Shown here one piece after another: positions 33,545-44,252 of a stretch of 64,000 nucleotides of DNA (the stretch's first letter is position 1; each line of letters begins with the position of its first letter). Source of the stretch: an uncultured Acidimicrobiales bacterium (lineage in GTDB: Bacteria > Actinomycetota > Acidimicrobiia > Acidimicrobiales > UBA10347). Where the stretch lies: assembly GCA_937991435.1 (NCBI GenBank), contig CALKPY010000001.1, positions 1 to 64,000 on the forward strand, written 5' to 3'. The notes below the pieces were generated by a model that did no database searches, was not told the origin of the DNA, and was given only the letters and a program-made list of their open reading frames with translations. The position numbers and the translations under genes are program-made.

Positions 33545-34740
33545 CAGCGGTCGATATCTCCGAGGATGAAATACAGCGAGGCCAAAATGGTCGCGATATC
33601 AGGAACGTAGACGCCTTCGAGTAGCCATGGAGCGATCGACATGTTCGAGAACGACGCGGTGCGGATCTTGACCCGGAACGGCGTGAGTTCGCCCTTGCTG
33701 ATCACGTAGTAGCCCATGACGCCGAGCGGGTTTTCGGTCTGTACGTAGGACTCGCCCGCGGGCACCTTGATGATGCGCGGCACCTTGGCCATGATCGGAC
33801 CGGTCGGCAAACCGTCGAGAATCTGTTCGACCATGTAGGTCGCTTCGCGCGTTTCTTGTAGCCGCACCCAGTACCGAGCGAACGAGTCACCGTCGGGATG
33901 GGTCCAGACTTTCCAGTCGAGGTCTTTCCAAGCGAGACGCGAGTCGCCATCGCGACGCAGATCCCAGTCGACGCCGCTAGCCCTAAGGTTGGCGCCACTT
34001 AGACCATAGGCCTTGCCCACCTCGGCAGGGATCACGCCAACGCCGCGGCAGCGCAGCTGAAAGATCTCGTTGCCGACGACGAGGTCTTCCATTTCGTCGC
34101 AGAAGTCACGCACTTTTTGCATGACTGACTTGGTCTCGGCAATCCAGCCCGCAGGCAGGTCGTCTTTGATGCCGCCGATGCGGTTGAAGTTCGGGTGGAA
34201 TCGACCGCCAGTAACGCTTTCGATCTGGTTAAGAACAAACTCGCGATCGCGAAAGGCGTAGAACACCGCCGTTACACCACCGAGTTGCACGGCCATATCG
34301 CCGAGGAACAACATGATGTTCGCAATACGACCCATCTCAAAGAGCGCCGTGCGAATCCATTGTGCCCGAGGTGGCGCTTCGACCTCCATGAGGTCTTCAG
34401 CGGCCAGAATGAACGGGACTTCGTTGGCGAAGCTGCCAACCCAGTCGATGCGGTTGACCAGTGTGGTCACCTGCGGGTACGTGCGAACCTCAGTCAGCTT
34501 TTCGTAACCGCGGTGCATGTAGCCCATGATCGGCTCGGCCTTGATGACCTGTTCGCCGTCGAGCTTGGCGACGATGCGCAAGGTGCCGTGTGTTGCTGGG
34601 TGCTGCGGTCCGATGTTGAGGGTCATGCCCTCGGTTTCGAGCTCGACGTTGACTCGAGCGTCGACGGCCTGAGCGGCGATATAGCGGAGTTGTTCGTTGT
34701 CGTTGATGTCGAGTTCGGCGGTGATGTGGTCAGTGGTCAT
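33544..34740 (-). CDS. nuoD: NADH-quinone oxidoreductase subunit D (copy 1)
   Basis: 398 aa; LNIGPQHPATHGTLR; EAPPRAQWIRT. Confidence 0.96.
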   Translation of the reverse strand: MTTDHITAELDINDNEQLRYIAAQAVDARVNVELETEGMTLNIGPQHPATHGTLRIVAKLDGEQVIKAEPIMGYMHRGYEKLTEVRTYPQVTTLVNRIDWVGSFANEVPFILAAEDLMEVEAPPRAQWIRTALFEMGRIANIMLFLGDMAVQLGGVTAVFYAFRDREFVLNQIESVTGGRFHPNFNRIGGIKDDLPAGWIAETKSVMQKVRDFCDEMEDLVVGNEIFQLRCRGVGVIPAEVGKAYGLSGANLRASGVDWDLRRDGDSRLAWKDLDWKVWTHPDGDSFARYWVRLQETREATYMVEQILDGLPTGPIMAKVPRIIKVPAGESYVQTENPLGVMGYYVISKGELTPFRVKIRTASFSNMSIAPWLLEGVYVPDIATILASLYFILGDIDR

Positions 34741-35441
34741 GATTCGATCGCCTCTGATTCAGCGACTGGGGTCTTCTCGGCGTCGTCGGCGCCGTCATCT
34801 GGCATGCCTTCGACATCGACGATTCCGGGCCAAGGCTTCACGCGCCGGGCGACCAAGGGATAGTCCTTGCGCATCGGGTTGCCCTCGAAACCACTTGGCA
34901 GGTACAGCGCCCGCAGGTCGGGGTGCCCCACGATGTCGATACCGAACATTTCCCACACTTCACGCTCGTGCCAGTTCGCACCAACGAATATTTCGAGCAG
35001 CGAGGGGATTGACAAATCGTCGTCAGGCACGTCGGCCTTGATGGTGACGCCCTGGTGCTCGCCGATCGAATACACCCGCAGCATCATCTGGAAGCGGCTG
35101 TCGCCGCCAGCGGTACCCGTTTCTTGTTCGCCTACAGGCTTTTCGTCGCGACCATGCACGACCCAGTCTTGTTCGGCTTCCATATCGCGGCCGAACGGTG
35201 ACGGAAGCCAGTCGATGGCCGAGATGAAGTCGAGCCAGGTCATGCCGAGTCGATCGGCGGCGAAACGGGCCGCTTCGACCCATGCGCTTCGATCGACCCG
35301 AATCCAGAGATCACGGCCGGGGATTATTTCGGACTCGATAAAGCCTTCGCCCAGGTGATCGGCAAAGGCTTTAGCGATGGCTTCTCGAACCGGATCGGTC
35401 TCGACGGCTTCTTGAGTCTCTTCAGCGGTATCTGCGCTCAT
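34737..35441 (-). CDS. nuoC: NADH-quinone oxidoreductase subunit C (copy 1)
   Basis: 234 aa; [40 protein letters not shown]. Confidence 0.94.
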   Translation of the reverse strand: MSADTAEETQEAVETDPVREAIAKAFADHLGEGFIESEIIPGRDLWIRVDRSAWVEAARFAADRLGMTWLDFISAIDWLPSPFGRDMEAEQDWVVHGRDEKPVGEQETGTAGGDSRFQMMLRVYSIGEHQGVTIKADVPDDDLSIPSLLEIFVGANWHEREVWEMFGIDIVGHPDLRALYLPSGFEGNPMRKDYPLVARRVKPWPGIVDVEGMPDDGADDAEKTPVAESEAIES

Positions 35442-35953
35442 GAGATCTCACCGCCGCCGACGACAATCGGGTCGCCTTTCCAGCGCTCTGCTGGGTCTTC
35501 GTTGTGAATCATTTCTTGCAGCAAGACGATGCCTTCGAGCAAGGCTTCTGGGCGGGGCGGGCAACCCGGCACATAGACGTCGACAGGGATGACCTGATCG
35601 ATGCCCTTGGTAACCGAGTAGCTATCCCAATACGGGCCACCGCAGTTTGCGCAACTGCCCATCGAGATGACGTATTTGGGGTCAGGCATCTGCTCGTACA
35701 ACCGAAGAATGGCCGGAACCATCTTGTCTGTCACCGTGCCGGAGATGACGACGAGGTCAGCTTGGCGGGGACTAGCCGGAAACGGGATTACGCCGAGACG
35801 CATGACGTCGTAGCGCGGGCTTCCGAACGCGGCACCCATTTCGAGCGCGCAACATGCCAAACCCCACTGGTAGACCCAAAGGCTGTATTTGCGGCTGATA
35901 TTGAGCAGCTTGGTCAATGACTTTGGCATCTTGCCGCTGTCGACGAGTCCCAT
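35438..35953 (-). CDS. nuoB: NADH-quinone oxidoreductase subunit B (copy 1)
   Basis: 171 aa; [57 protein letters not shown]. Confidence 0.96.
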   Translation of the reverse strand: MGLVDSGKMPKSLTKLLNISRKYSLWVYQWGLACCALEMGAAFGSPRYDVMRLGVIPFPASPRQADLVVISGTVTDKMVPAILRLYEQMPDPKYVISMGSCANCGGPYWDSYSVTKGIDQVIPVDVYVPGCPPRPEALLEGIVLLQEMIHNEDPAERWKGDPIVVGGGEIS

Positions 35954-35983
35954 CAGGTGTGCCCCTGTTCGTGAATCATCGTG

Positions 35984-36349
35984 TCAGATCCACCGCAGGA
36001 CGCCCTTGCGCCACGCGTAGAGGAGACCGAGCAAGAGGATGAAGATGAAGATGGCCATTTCGACAAGGCCGAAGACGCCATATGCCTCGAGACGAGTGGC
36101 CCACGGAAAGATGAAAACCGCCTCGACGTCGAACATGACAAAGAGCAGAGCAAAGATGTAATAGCGGATGTTGCTCTGGCCCCAGCCGGTACCGACAGGG
36201 TCAACGCCTGACTCGTAGTTGATGTACTTTTGAGCTTGCGGACGCGTGGGCCGAAGCAGTGAGCTGATGCCAAGAAGTGCCGTTACGAGAGCCACCGCAA
36301 GCAGGCCAAAGATGGCGACCGTCAGATAGCTGCGCAGGAACTCGGACAC
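35984..36349 (-). CDS. nuoA: NADH-quinone oxidoreductase subunit A (copy 1)
   Basis: 121 aa; YESGVDPVGTGWGQSNIRYYIFALLFVMFDVEAVFIFPWA. Confidence 0.95.
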   Translation of the reverse strand: MSEFLRSYLTVAIFGLLAVALVTALLGISSLLRPTRPQAQKYINYESGVDPVGTGWGQSNIRYYIFALLFVMFDVEAVFIFPWATRLEAYGVFGLVEMAIFIFILLLGLLYAWRKGVLRWI

Positions 36350-36438
36350 GGTTCACGACTCTAACCCTGACCGTGGTCTCATCCAAGCTTCTCCGACCGA
36401 AAACGGGGGCAAGTTTCACCGAAATTGCGTGTGAACGA

Positions 36439-37437
36439 TCACCACTCGAGCACGAGAAAGCCGCCAAGACCCGCAGGGTCGGTCAGGGCCTGGGCTTCGT
36501 TAACCGCACTGCGGGCCGCTATAGCGGCCAAATCCCCGATGTGGGCACGGGTCCGCCAGACCTCGCGGGCGTGAGAAACCAGCTCTGCGATGCCATTGCG
36601 AGCCAACCATTCAGCCTGCGTTTCGACACGTACGGGGTGCGGCAGCTGGTCGACCGGCACATCGCACGTAATGTCGTGTGTTCCAAGACTGGCGAACGGG
36701 TCGCTACCGCGCTCGTGGTCTGCGTACGTGCGTAACCATGCGCCAATTCCACGATCTGCTAACTCCTGGGTCGTCGCCCCATAGTCAAAGGCGAGCACTC
36801 GACCCGACAGAGCGCGGGCGTGTTCGATCCACTGATGCGCCTGCACCGCTACTGGCACACGGGAGCCGACCACAGCTCGAATGTCGACCGCTGCCAACAA
36901 TTCGGGGGCCGGCAACCCGGTGGGAACAAGTCTTGGAGCATCGGTGCCGCCAGTTTCAACACCGAGAAGCCGCCAACCATCATCGAATCGTTCCGCGATA
37001 TCGAAGGCGAGATTGTCGAGCAACTCATTCGCCATGACGACATGGCACGGTTCATTGGGAAGCTCAGCCAGAGACGCAACAAACCCGGGCAGCTCGCCGT
37101 GAGTCGATCGCAACCGATCGGAGCGCTCAACCAAGGTGTAGTCCAAGGAATCGACACAGTCGGGCTTGGCTCGCAGCACGCTGCGGTACAGGGTGCCAAC
37201 GCCAGCACCGGCTTCGACCACACGAAACCGTGAAGGTCGGCCGACATCGCGCCATTCCTGATCAAGCCAACGTGCGATCACCGCGCCGAACAGCGGTCCG
37301 ACTTCAACGCTCGTGACGAAGTCACCCCGGCTTGTTCCCGCGTGCCCATGGGAGTGATAGAAGCCAGCGGGGCCGTACAGGGCGGCGTCCATGTAGTCAG
37401 CGAACAAGAGCGGTTGCTCGCGTTCGTGGTCAGGCAT
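36439..37437 (-). CDS. SAM-dependent methyltransferase, MidA/NDUFAF7 (COG1565, DUF185) family
   Basis: LLFADYMDAALYGPAGFYHSHGHAGTSRGDFVTSVEVGPLFGAVIARWL; VVEAGAGVGTLYRSVL; ANELLDNLAFDI. Confidence 0.85.
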   Translation of the reverse strand: MPDHEREQPLLFADYMDAALYGPAGFYHSHGHAGTSRGDFVTSVEVGPLFGAVIARWLDQEWRDVGRPSRFRVVEAGAGVGTLYRSVLRAKPDCVDSLDYTLVERSDRLRSTHGELPGFVASLAELPNEPCHVVMANELLDNLAFDIAERFDDGWRLLGVETGGTDAPRLVPTGLPAPELLAAVDIRAVVGSRVPVAVQAHQWIEHARALSGRVLAFDYGATTQELADRGIGAWLRTYADHERGSDPFASLGTHDITCDVPVDQLPHPVRVETQAEWLARNGIAELVSHAREVWRTRAHIGDLAAIAARSAVNEAQALTDPAGLGGFLVLEW

Positions 37438-37455
37438 TGGTGTGTTTCAGGCGCG

Positions 37456-38949
37456 TTATCGGCCGACGAGTACCGGGCTGGCGTCGCGCACAAGATCGAT
37501 TAGCGGGTCGGCGAAGATACCAAAGAACACCGTGAACACGACAGTGATGCCGACGACGATCGCAGCCGTAATCGGCACGTGTACGTCTTCGGTTTCGCCT
37601 TGGGCGTCGCCATACATGGCGAGCACAATCCGCAGGTACAAGAAGGCACCAACAACCGCCGAGACCATGGCGATCACACCGAGCACGTACGCCTCGGTTT
37701 CAATCGCGGCACCAATGACAAAGAACTTGGCCAGGAAGCCAGTAGTGAATGGAACACCGGCCTGAGCAAGTAACAAGATCGTGAATCCAAGTGCCAATGC
37801 AGGTTGGCTCTTGGCCAGCCCGCGGAAGTCTTCTAGGCCGGTAGCCGCGTCGCCGCGGCGAGCGACCACTGCTATGACCGCGAAGCTTCCGACAGCGATG
37901 AAGGTGTAGGCCGTCAAGTAGTACAACGCAGCCGACATGCCTTCAGTTGATGCCGCTTCGGCACCAACGAGGATGAAGCCAGCGTGACTGATTGATGAAT
38001 ACGCGAGCATGCGCTTGACGTTGTCTTGCACGATGCCGACAACCGCGCCGATGACCATTGACAGACATGCCAGCACGAAGAACATCGGTGTCCAGTCCTC
38101 GGCCAGACCGGCGAGAGACACGTTGAACACCCGAAGTAACCCAGCAAAACCAGCGACTTTGACGGCCGATGCCATGTACGAGACGACGGGGCTGGGTGCA
38201 CCGTGGTACACATCGGGGGTCCACGAGTGGAATGGCACCGCGGCAACCTTGAACCCAAGACCGACGAGCAACAAGGCCATTGCACCAAAGGCAAGACCGC
38301 GATCTTCGAGGGCGACCACTGAGTCACGAATGTGCGCGAGGTTCGTGCTGCCGGTTGCGCCATACATGAGGGCGATGCCGTACAAAAGAAACGCCGATGC
38401 GAACGCGCCGAGAATGAAGTACTTGAGCCCGGCTTCTTGAGACTCGACACGACGTAGGTGACTGGCGGCGAGAATGTACACCGCAATCGAGAGTGCCTCG
38501 AGACCAAGAAACAACACGATCAAATCGTTGGCGCCGGCCATGACAATGCCGCCGCTCGCCGACAACATGAGCAGCACGAAGAATTCTGCGCTGTTGATGT
38601 CTTCACGTTCAAGATAGTCGTGCGCGTAGAACGCGGTCAGCGCCACGGCCGAACCGATCAGACCTGTCAGAAGCAACGAAAAACCGTCGATTCCAAACGC
38701 TCCGGCAAGCGTGGAGAAACCCTGCGGATGGTCGTCATTGATCCGACCCCACTGAATTGCGGCGGCCACCATGGTGGCGACACCTATGAGTGAGGTGAAC
38801 ACCGATGGGGTGCGCGACGGAAGCCGATCGCTAAGCAGCGACCAGATGGTCAGAAAAATCAGCGATCCGCCACTCATAATGAGCAAGGGAGTCAGGCCAC
38901 CCCAGTCAACTGACGGGATCTCAACCGCGGTCTGCAAAAGCACGCCCAT
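37456..38949 (-). CDS. nuoN: NADH-quinone oxidoreductase subunit N (copy 2)
   Basis: 497 aa; KVAAVPFHSWTPDVYHGAPSPVVSYMASAVKVAGF. Confidence 0.94.
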   Translation of the reverse strand: MGVLLQTAVEIPSVDWGGLTPLLIMSGGSLIFLTIWSLLSDRLPSRTPSVFTSLIGVATMVAAAIQWGRINDDHPQGFSTLAGAFGIDGFSLLLTGLIGSAVALTAFYAHDYLEREDINSAEFFVLLMLSASGGIVMAGANDLIVLFLGLEALSIAVYILAASHLRRVESQEAGLKYFILGAFASAFLLYGIALMYGATGSTNLAHIRDSVVALEDRGLAFGAMALLLVGLGFKVAAVPFHSWTPDVYHGAPSPVVSYMASAVKVAGFAGLLRVFNVSLAGLAEDWTPMFFVLACLSMVIGAVVGIVQDNVKRMLAYSSISHAGFILVGAEAASTEGMSAALYYLTAYTFIAVGSFAVIAVVARRGDAATGLEDFRGLAKSQPALALGFTILLLAQAGVPFTTGFLAKFFVIGAAIETEAYVLGVIAMVSAVVGAFLYLRIVLAMYGDAQGETEDVHVPITAAIVVGITVVFTVFFGIFADPLIDLVRDASPVLVGR

Positions 38950-40607
38950 CAGTGATCGTCGCCTTCGTCTTTGGTTTCGCCATGGTCTTCGTCGCCATGG
39001 TCTTCGTCGCCATGTCCTTCAGAATCGCTGTGGTGGCCAATCGCATGCCAGCCGTGACCGGCCCGGCCCTGGTTGACCGGTTCTTCGAAGTCATCGACGT
39101 GGGTTTCGATGTGGGCGACGAGTGCGTCAACTGCTGGTTCCATGCGCTCGATCACCGGCTTCGGGTAGATGCCCATGAACACAATGGCGACGACGAACGG
39201 GACAAGAACTGCGATCTCTCGTGCCTTGAGGTCGGGCATCGTCGCGTTTTCGCCCTCGGCCGGACCGTGAAACACTCGCTGATAGGCCCACAGCAGATAC
39301 AGGGCGGCAAGAATCACGCCGGTTGTGGCGACGACTGCCCACCAGCGGTGAGCAACGAACGTGCCGGTGAGAATCAGAAATTCGCCAACGAAGCCGTTCA
39401 AACCGGGCAGGCCGATTGATGAAAGCATGACGACGGTGAAGAACGCTGCCATGATCGGCGCGGACTTTTGCAGTCCGCCAAGCTCAGAGATCATGCGGGT
39501 GTGGCGGCGGTCGTACATGAAGCCGACCAACAGGAACAATGCACCCGTTGACACACCGTGGTTGATCATCTGCAACAAGCCACCGGTGATGCCTTCGGTG
39601 TTCAGAGCAAAGGTGCCGAGCACGATGAATCCGAGGTGTGCCACCGACGAATAGGCGACAAGCCGTTTGAGGTCTTTTTGCATTGTGGCGACGATGGCGC
39701 CGTAGACGATGCCGATCACCCCGAGCGTCAGAAAGACCGGTGCCGCCCAGGTCGATGCTTCGGGAAACAGATACAAACCGAAACGCAAGAAGCCGTAGGT
39801 ACCCAGCTTGAGCATGACACCCGCAAGAATCACAGAACCTGCAGTTGGCGCTTCGGTGTGGGCGTCGGGCAGCCAGGTGTGTAGTGGCCAGATCGGGACC
39901 TTTACCGAGAACGCAAGAGCGAATGTCACAAAGACCCAGCGGGCCGCGTTGGTGCCCAGTGCCTGAGACTCGGCGATCTCGACGAGGTTGAACGTGAGCT
40001 CGCCGCCGGTAGCTGACCGGTGCAGGAACACCAGGCTCAGCATGCCGACGAGCATGAGCGCCGAACCGAGCATGGTGTAGAGGAAGAACTTCATCGCCGC
40101 GTATTGGCGGTTGCCGTGACCCCAACCAGCGATCAAAAAATACATCGGCACGAGAACGATCTCGAAGAACACAAAGAACATGAACAAGTCGAGAGCCATA
40201 AACACGCCAAGACAACCGGCCTCGAGCACCAGCAGCCATGCGAAATAGGGTTTGGCGTCGTGTTCGGGGTCGATGGCCAAGATGGCCAACGGAAACAGCA
40301 ACGCGGTGAAGACGACCAGCCATAGCGAGATGCCGTCGATGCCGGCGAGCCACTGAATGCCGACAGAATCAATCCAGGACTGTTGCGAGCCAAACTGGAA
40401 ACTCGCGGCAGCATCAGTGTCGAACTGCGTGACGAGCCACACACCGAGCGCTCCAACGAGCACAGAGGTGATCACCGCGAATGCCTTGGCGGTCTCTGCC
40501 CGTGAAGAAGGAACGAGCGCTATCAGCAATGCACCGATGACTGGCAAGGCGACCATGGCCGGAAGAAGCGGGAACCCGACGTCGGCCGCCAGGTATACGG
40601 CCGTCAT
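38949..40607 (-). CDS. nuoM: NADH-quinone oxidoreductase subunit M (copy 2) with His/acidic-rich C-tail
   Basis: Start [52 protein letters not shown]; tail GHHSDSEGHGDEDHGDEDHGETKDEGDDH. Confidence 0.95.
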   Translation of the reverse strand: MTAVYLAADVGFPLLPAMVALPVIGALLIALVPSSRAETAKAFAVITSVLVGALGVWLVTQFDTDAAASFQFGSQQSWIDSVGIQWLAGIDGISLWLVVFTALLFPLAILAIDPEHDAKPYFAWLLVLEAGCLGVFMALDLFMFFVFFEIVLVPMYFLIAGWGHGNRQYAAMKFFLYTMLGSALMLVGMLSLVFLHRSATGGELTFNLVEIAESQALGTNAARWVFVTFALAFSVKVPIWPLHTWLPDAHTEAPTAGSVILAGVMLKLGTYGFLRFGLYLFPEASTWAAPVFLTLGVIGIVYGAIVATMQKDLKRLVAYSSVAHLGFIVLGTFALNTEGITGGLLQMINHGVSTGALFLLVGFMYDRRHTRMISELGGLQKSAPIMAAFFTVVMLSSIGLPGLNGFVGEFLILTGTFVAHRWWAVVATTGVILAALYLLWAYQRVFHGPAEGENATMPDLKAREIAVLVPFVVAIVFMGIYPKPVIERMEPAVDALVAHIETHVDDFEEPVNQGRAGHGWHAIGHHSDSEGHGDEDHGDEDHGETKDEGDDH

Positions 40608-42550
40608 GCCTGAACTCCGAACCAGATCATGAGTGCAATGGCACCCAGAGCAATAAACACCGCATAGCTGCGCACCAGACCGTTCTGCAGCCGGCGAAGG
40701 AACTGACCGTCCCACCGAACTGCCGCGCCGATCTTGTTGACCGCTCCGTCAACGACGGAGCCATCAAATTTACTCAACAGAGCAAAGCCGGCACGACCGG
40801 GGCCGCCCATAAAGGCACTCACTGCCCGGTCATATCCCCAGCCATCGGCGACGATGGCTGGCGGTTCGGGCGCAGTAACCGTGTCGCTACCGCGGCGACC
40901 AAGGTAGGTCACCACCGCAGCGACGATTCCGACCAACGCGCACAGTGTGGCAACGATCGCGAGAATCCACTTGGTGCCACCTGAGGTGCTTCCGTGAAAC
41001 TCATTGCCGAGTAGCGACGGCTCGAGCCAGTGTTCGAAGAACTTGAGGTCCTTGCTGAATGGCAGATTGATGAACCCAGCCACAGCGGCGAGCCCAGCGA
41101 GCACCACCAGCGGAAGCGTCATCATCCACGGCGATTCGTGCGGATGGCGAGGTTCGAGTGGTTCATCACTGCTCACCCAGGCTTCGCCTGTGACTTCGTC
41201 GCGCCAGCGAGGCTTGCCGAAGAAGGTCAGCACCACAAGACGGGTCATGTAGAACGCCGTCAGCAGGGCGGCGACGAGCAGCAACACGAAGAGAACCTTG
41301 TTGGCGAAGATGTCGTCGTTTGCCCAGGTGGCAACAACAATCTCGTCTTTAGACCAGAAGCCGGAGAACGGTGGAATACCGGCAATCGCTAACCAACCCA
41401 CGATGAAGGTCATGGCTGTGACGGGCATGAATTTGGCCAGGCCGCCGTAGCGCTTCATGTTCTGGTCGTTGTTCATGCCGTGAATGACTGAGCCTGAACC
41501 GAGGAACAATAAGGCCTTGAAGAACGCGTGCGTCACCATGTGGAACAAGGCTGCGACATACACACCAGAGCCGACGGCGACGATCATAAAACCGAGTTGG
41601 CTCACCGTTGAATAGGCGAGCACCTTTTTGATGTCGTCTTGAGCAACAGCAATCGTCGCCGCGAACAGAGCGGTGAATAGGCCGACCCATGCAATCAGAC
41701 TTGGCGCCCAGTCGTGAGCCGCGGCCAGAATTGGGTTGATGCGAGCCAGCAGGTACACGCCGGAGGTGACCATGGTGGCGGCGTGGATGAGTGCCGATAC
41801 GGGCGTTGGGCCGGCCATTGCGTCGGGCAGCCACAGGTAAAGCGGGAACTGTGCAGATTTGCCACACGCACCGACAAACACGAGAAGTGCAATTGCGGTC
41901 GCTGTGCCGGCGGCGATTTCGCCACTGAACATGTCGCCGTACTCGATGCTTCCGAACGTAAAGAAGGCCAGGAACGTGGCGAGCATGAAGCCGAAGTCAC
42001 CAACGCGGTTCGTGACAAAAGCTTTCTTGCCTGCGCTGGCATTGGCTTCTTCGGTGAACCAGAACGAGATGAGGAAATACGAACATGCGCCCACGCCTTC
42101 CCACCCGAGGAACGTCAACAGCAAGTTGTCGCCGAGCACGAGCATGAGCATGGAGAACGCGAACAGGTTGAGGTAGACGAAGAACTTCGAGAAGTTCGGG
42201 TCGCCGTGCATGTAGGCGATCGAATACAGATGAATCAACGTGGCGATGCCCGTGATGAAGAGAATCATCGTTACTGATAACGGGTCGGCAAGCAGGCCGA
42301 AGCCGACATTGAAGTCGCCCGCGACTACCCAATCGAACAGGCCGACCTCGACAATGCGCTCAGACTCGTCGAGGCCGATGAGCCCGACGAACACAACAAC
42401 CGAAGCCACGAACGACGCGGCCATCGCGGCAGTAGCAAGCCAACCAGCGAGCGGTTCGCCCAAGCGGCGACCGGTCGTCAATAGGGCCACAAACCCCAGC
42501 AGTGGAAAGAGTGGAACGAGCCATACGAGCTCAGCAAGTGTCTGCATCAA
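40604..42550 (-). CDS. nuoL: NADH-quinone oxidoreductase subunit L (copy 2)
   Basis: 648 aa; [33 protein letters not shown]. Confidence 0.96.
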   Translation of the reverse strand: MMQTLAELVWLVPLFPLLGFVALLTTGRRLGEPLAGWLATAAMAASFVASVVVFVGLIGLDESERIVEVGLFDWVVAGDFNVGFGLLADPLSVTMILFITGIATLIHLYSIAYMHGDPNFSKFFVYLNLFAFSMLMLVLGDNLLLTFLGWEGVGACSYFLISFWFTEEANASAGKKAFVTNRVGDFGFMLATFLAFFTFGSIEYGDMFSGEIAAGTATAIALLVFVGACGKSAQFPLYLWLPDAMAGPTPVSALIHAATMVTSGVYLLARINPILAAAHDWAPSLIAWVGLFTALFAATIAVAQDDIKKVLAYSTVSQLGFMIVAVGSGVYVAALFHMVTHAFFKALLFLGSGSVIHGMNNDQNMKRYGGLAKFMPVTAMTFIVGWLAIAGIPPFSGFWSKDEIVVATWANDDIFANKVLFVLLLVAALLTAFYMTRLVVLTFFGKPRWRDEVTGEAWVSSDEPLEPRHPHESPWMMTLPLVVLAGLAAVAGFINLPFSKDLKFFEHWLEPSLLGNEFHGSTSGGTKWILAIVATLCALVGIVAAVVTYLGRRGSDTVTAPEPPAIVADGWGYDRAVSAFMGGPGRAGFALLSKFDGSVVDGAVNKIGAAVRWDGQFLRRLQNGLVRSYAVFIALGAIALMIWFGVQA

Positions 42551-42856
42551 CTAGCCCCTCAACACCGAGATGTCGTCGGCGTTCACGCCAGTACGACGTC
42601 GCATGATGGCCACAATGATCGCGAGTCCAACCACAACCTCGGCTGCAGCCACGACAAGCACGAAGAACACCGAGATCTCGCCGCCAAGGTCATTTAGCTC
42701 GGCGCCAAAGGCAACAAATGTCAGGTTGACAGCGTTGAGCATGAGTTCGACGCACATGAACATGACCAAAGGATTGCGACGAACCAGCAGGCCGACTGCG
42801 CCGATGGCGAAGAGAATGGCGGCAAGCACGAGGTACCAGGTACTGGTGAGTTCCAT
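42551..42856 (-). CDS. nuoK: NADH-quinone oxidoreductase subunit K (copy 2)
   Basis: 101 aa; [32 protein letters not shown]. Confidence 0.95.
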   Translation of the reverse strand: MELTSTWYLVLAAILFAIGAVGLLVRRNPLVMFMCVELMLNAVNLTFVAFGAELNDLGGEISVFFVLVVAAAEVVVGLAIIVAIMRRRTGVNADDISVLRG

Positions 42857-43575
42857 CAGCTATCCCCTGCGGTTTCTTCGGCAGCGGGATCGGCATCGTC
42901 TGTGGCGTCGGCGGCGACGGCCGACTTCGTTCGTCGGCCGGGAATGACGAGCGGGTCGAGTTCGGTTCGCACCGGCATCGCAGCAAGCTCGCCTTTAGGG
43001 CGGCGGCTCAACATGACAGCGCCGACGACAGCGATGGTGAGTAGCAACCCAGTGATCTCAAAGGCAAAGACGTAGTCGGTGAACAGCACCCGGCCGAGCT
43101 GGTCGATGTTCGGAACGATCTCACCGCCGAACTCTTGGTCATCAGTCAACAACGATGTCGCCGACTGTTCGACAGCGGTTATGGAATCGACTTTGGGTGC
43201 GGTGACCGATTCAGCACCAGTCGCTCCCCCGTCGACACTTACGGCGACAAAGATGACGCTCAGGGCCAACACGCCGAGTCCAACGACCGCAGCGACCGGT
43301 CGTTGACCGGCGATCGGTTCGATCTTGAGATCGTCAGACTGGTCAACACCGAGCAACATGATCACGAACAGGAACAACACGACAATCGCGCCGGCGTAGA
43401 CCACGACCTGCACGGCGGCGAGGAACTGAGCATCTTGGTTCAGGAACAGCACCGCGATCGAGAACAGCGCCATGACCAACATGAGCGCCGAGTGCACCGG
43501 ATTGCGGGCGAGCACCAGGCCGAGTGCACCGACGATTGAAAACGCACCGGCGATAAGGAAGACAAAGAGATCCAT
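42856..43575 (-). CDS. nuoJ: NADH-quinone oxidoreductase subunit J (copy 2)
   Basis: 239 aa; [35 protein letters not shown]. Confidence 0.94.
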   Translation of the reverse strand: MDLFVFLIAGAFSIVGALGLVLARNPVHSALMLVMALFSIAVLFLNQDAQFLAAVQVVVYAGAIVVLFLFVIMLLGVDQSDDLKIEPIAGQRPVAAVVGLGVLALSVIFVAVSVDGGATGAESVTAPKVDSITAVEQSATSLLTDDQEFGGEIVPNIDQLGRVLFTDYVFAFEITGLLLTIAVVGAVMLSRRPKGELAAMPVRTELDPLVIPGRRTKSAVAADATDDADPAAEETAGDS

Positions 43576-44252
43576 CAGTGATGACCCCCGCCTTGGTCGT
43601 TTGTGGCGTCGAACTCTACGTCGCGGTGCGTAGCTGCGATGTCAGCGGTTTGGCCGAGCTCGGGCTTGCGCACTCCGTGACCGAGTTCGCCCGACCAGGC
43701 AACCTTGCCTACATATTCAGCGGCGCCGCTTGGCGAGGTCGCGCGCATCCACGCTGAGGTGTGTTCTTCTTCGCCGGGACGCCAGTCTTCCCAGGGGAGA
43801 TGCTGGGGCATGCCGTCATCGTCAACGACAAGTTCATCTTTGGTGTAGATGGCATCGAGCCGGTTCGTAAACGAGAACTCGAACATTTTCGATTCAGTGA
43901 TGGCCTGAGTCGGACAGGCTTCGACGCAGAGATCGCAGTGGATACAGCGCAGGTAGTTGATCTCGTAGACGAACCCGTAGCGCTCGCCTGGTGAAACCGG
44001 GTCATCGACTGGGTTGTCAGCGCCGCGCACATAGATGCATTTGGCTGGACAGACACCGGCGCACAACTCGCACCCGATGCATTTCTCCATGCCGTCTTCG
44101 TAACGGTTCAGCACATGACGGCCGTGCATACGCTCCGGCTTTTCGCGCTTCTCGTCATCCCAGCGGCCACCTTTGTAGTCGCCGGTGACCCGCTCGTCGA
44201 AGAGCTTGCCGAATGTCATCTTGAAGCCTTCGAGGCCCTCAAAGATTCCCAT
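43575..44252 (-). CDS. nuoI: NADH-quinone oxidoreductase subunit I (copy 2)
   Basis: 225 aa; [18 protein letters not shown] and [16 protein letters not shown]. Confidence 0.95.
   Translation of the reverse strand: MGIFEGLEGFKMTFGKLFDERVTGDYKGGRWDDEKREKPERMHGRHVLNRYEDGMEKCIGCELCAGVCPAKCIYVRGADNPVDDPVSPGERYGFVYEINYLRCIHCDLCVEACPTQAITESKMFEFSFTNRLDAIYTKDELVVDDDGMPQHLPWEDWRPGEEEHTSAWMRATSPSGAAEYVGKVAWSGELGHGVRKPELGQTADIAATHRDVEFDATNDQGGGHH

Noticed and set aside
38975-39020. Microsatellite-like repeat (catggtcttcgtcgc)
   Set aside because: In frame within the NuoM2 coding sequence; reported as a His/acidic tail rather than as a non-coding repeat.
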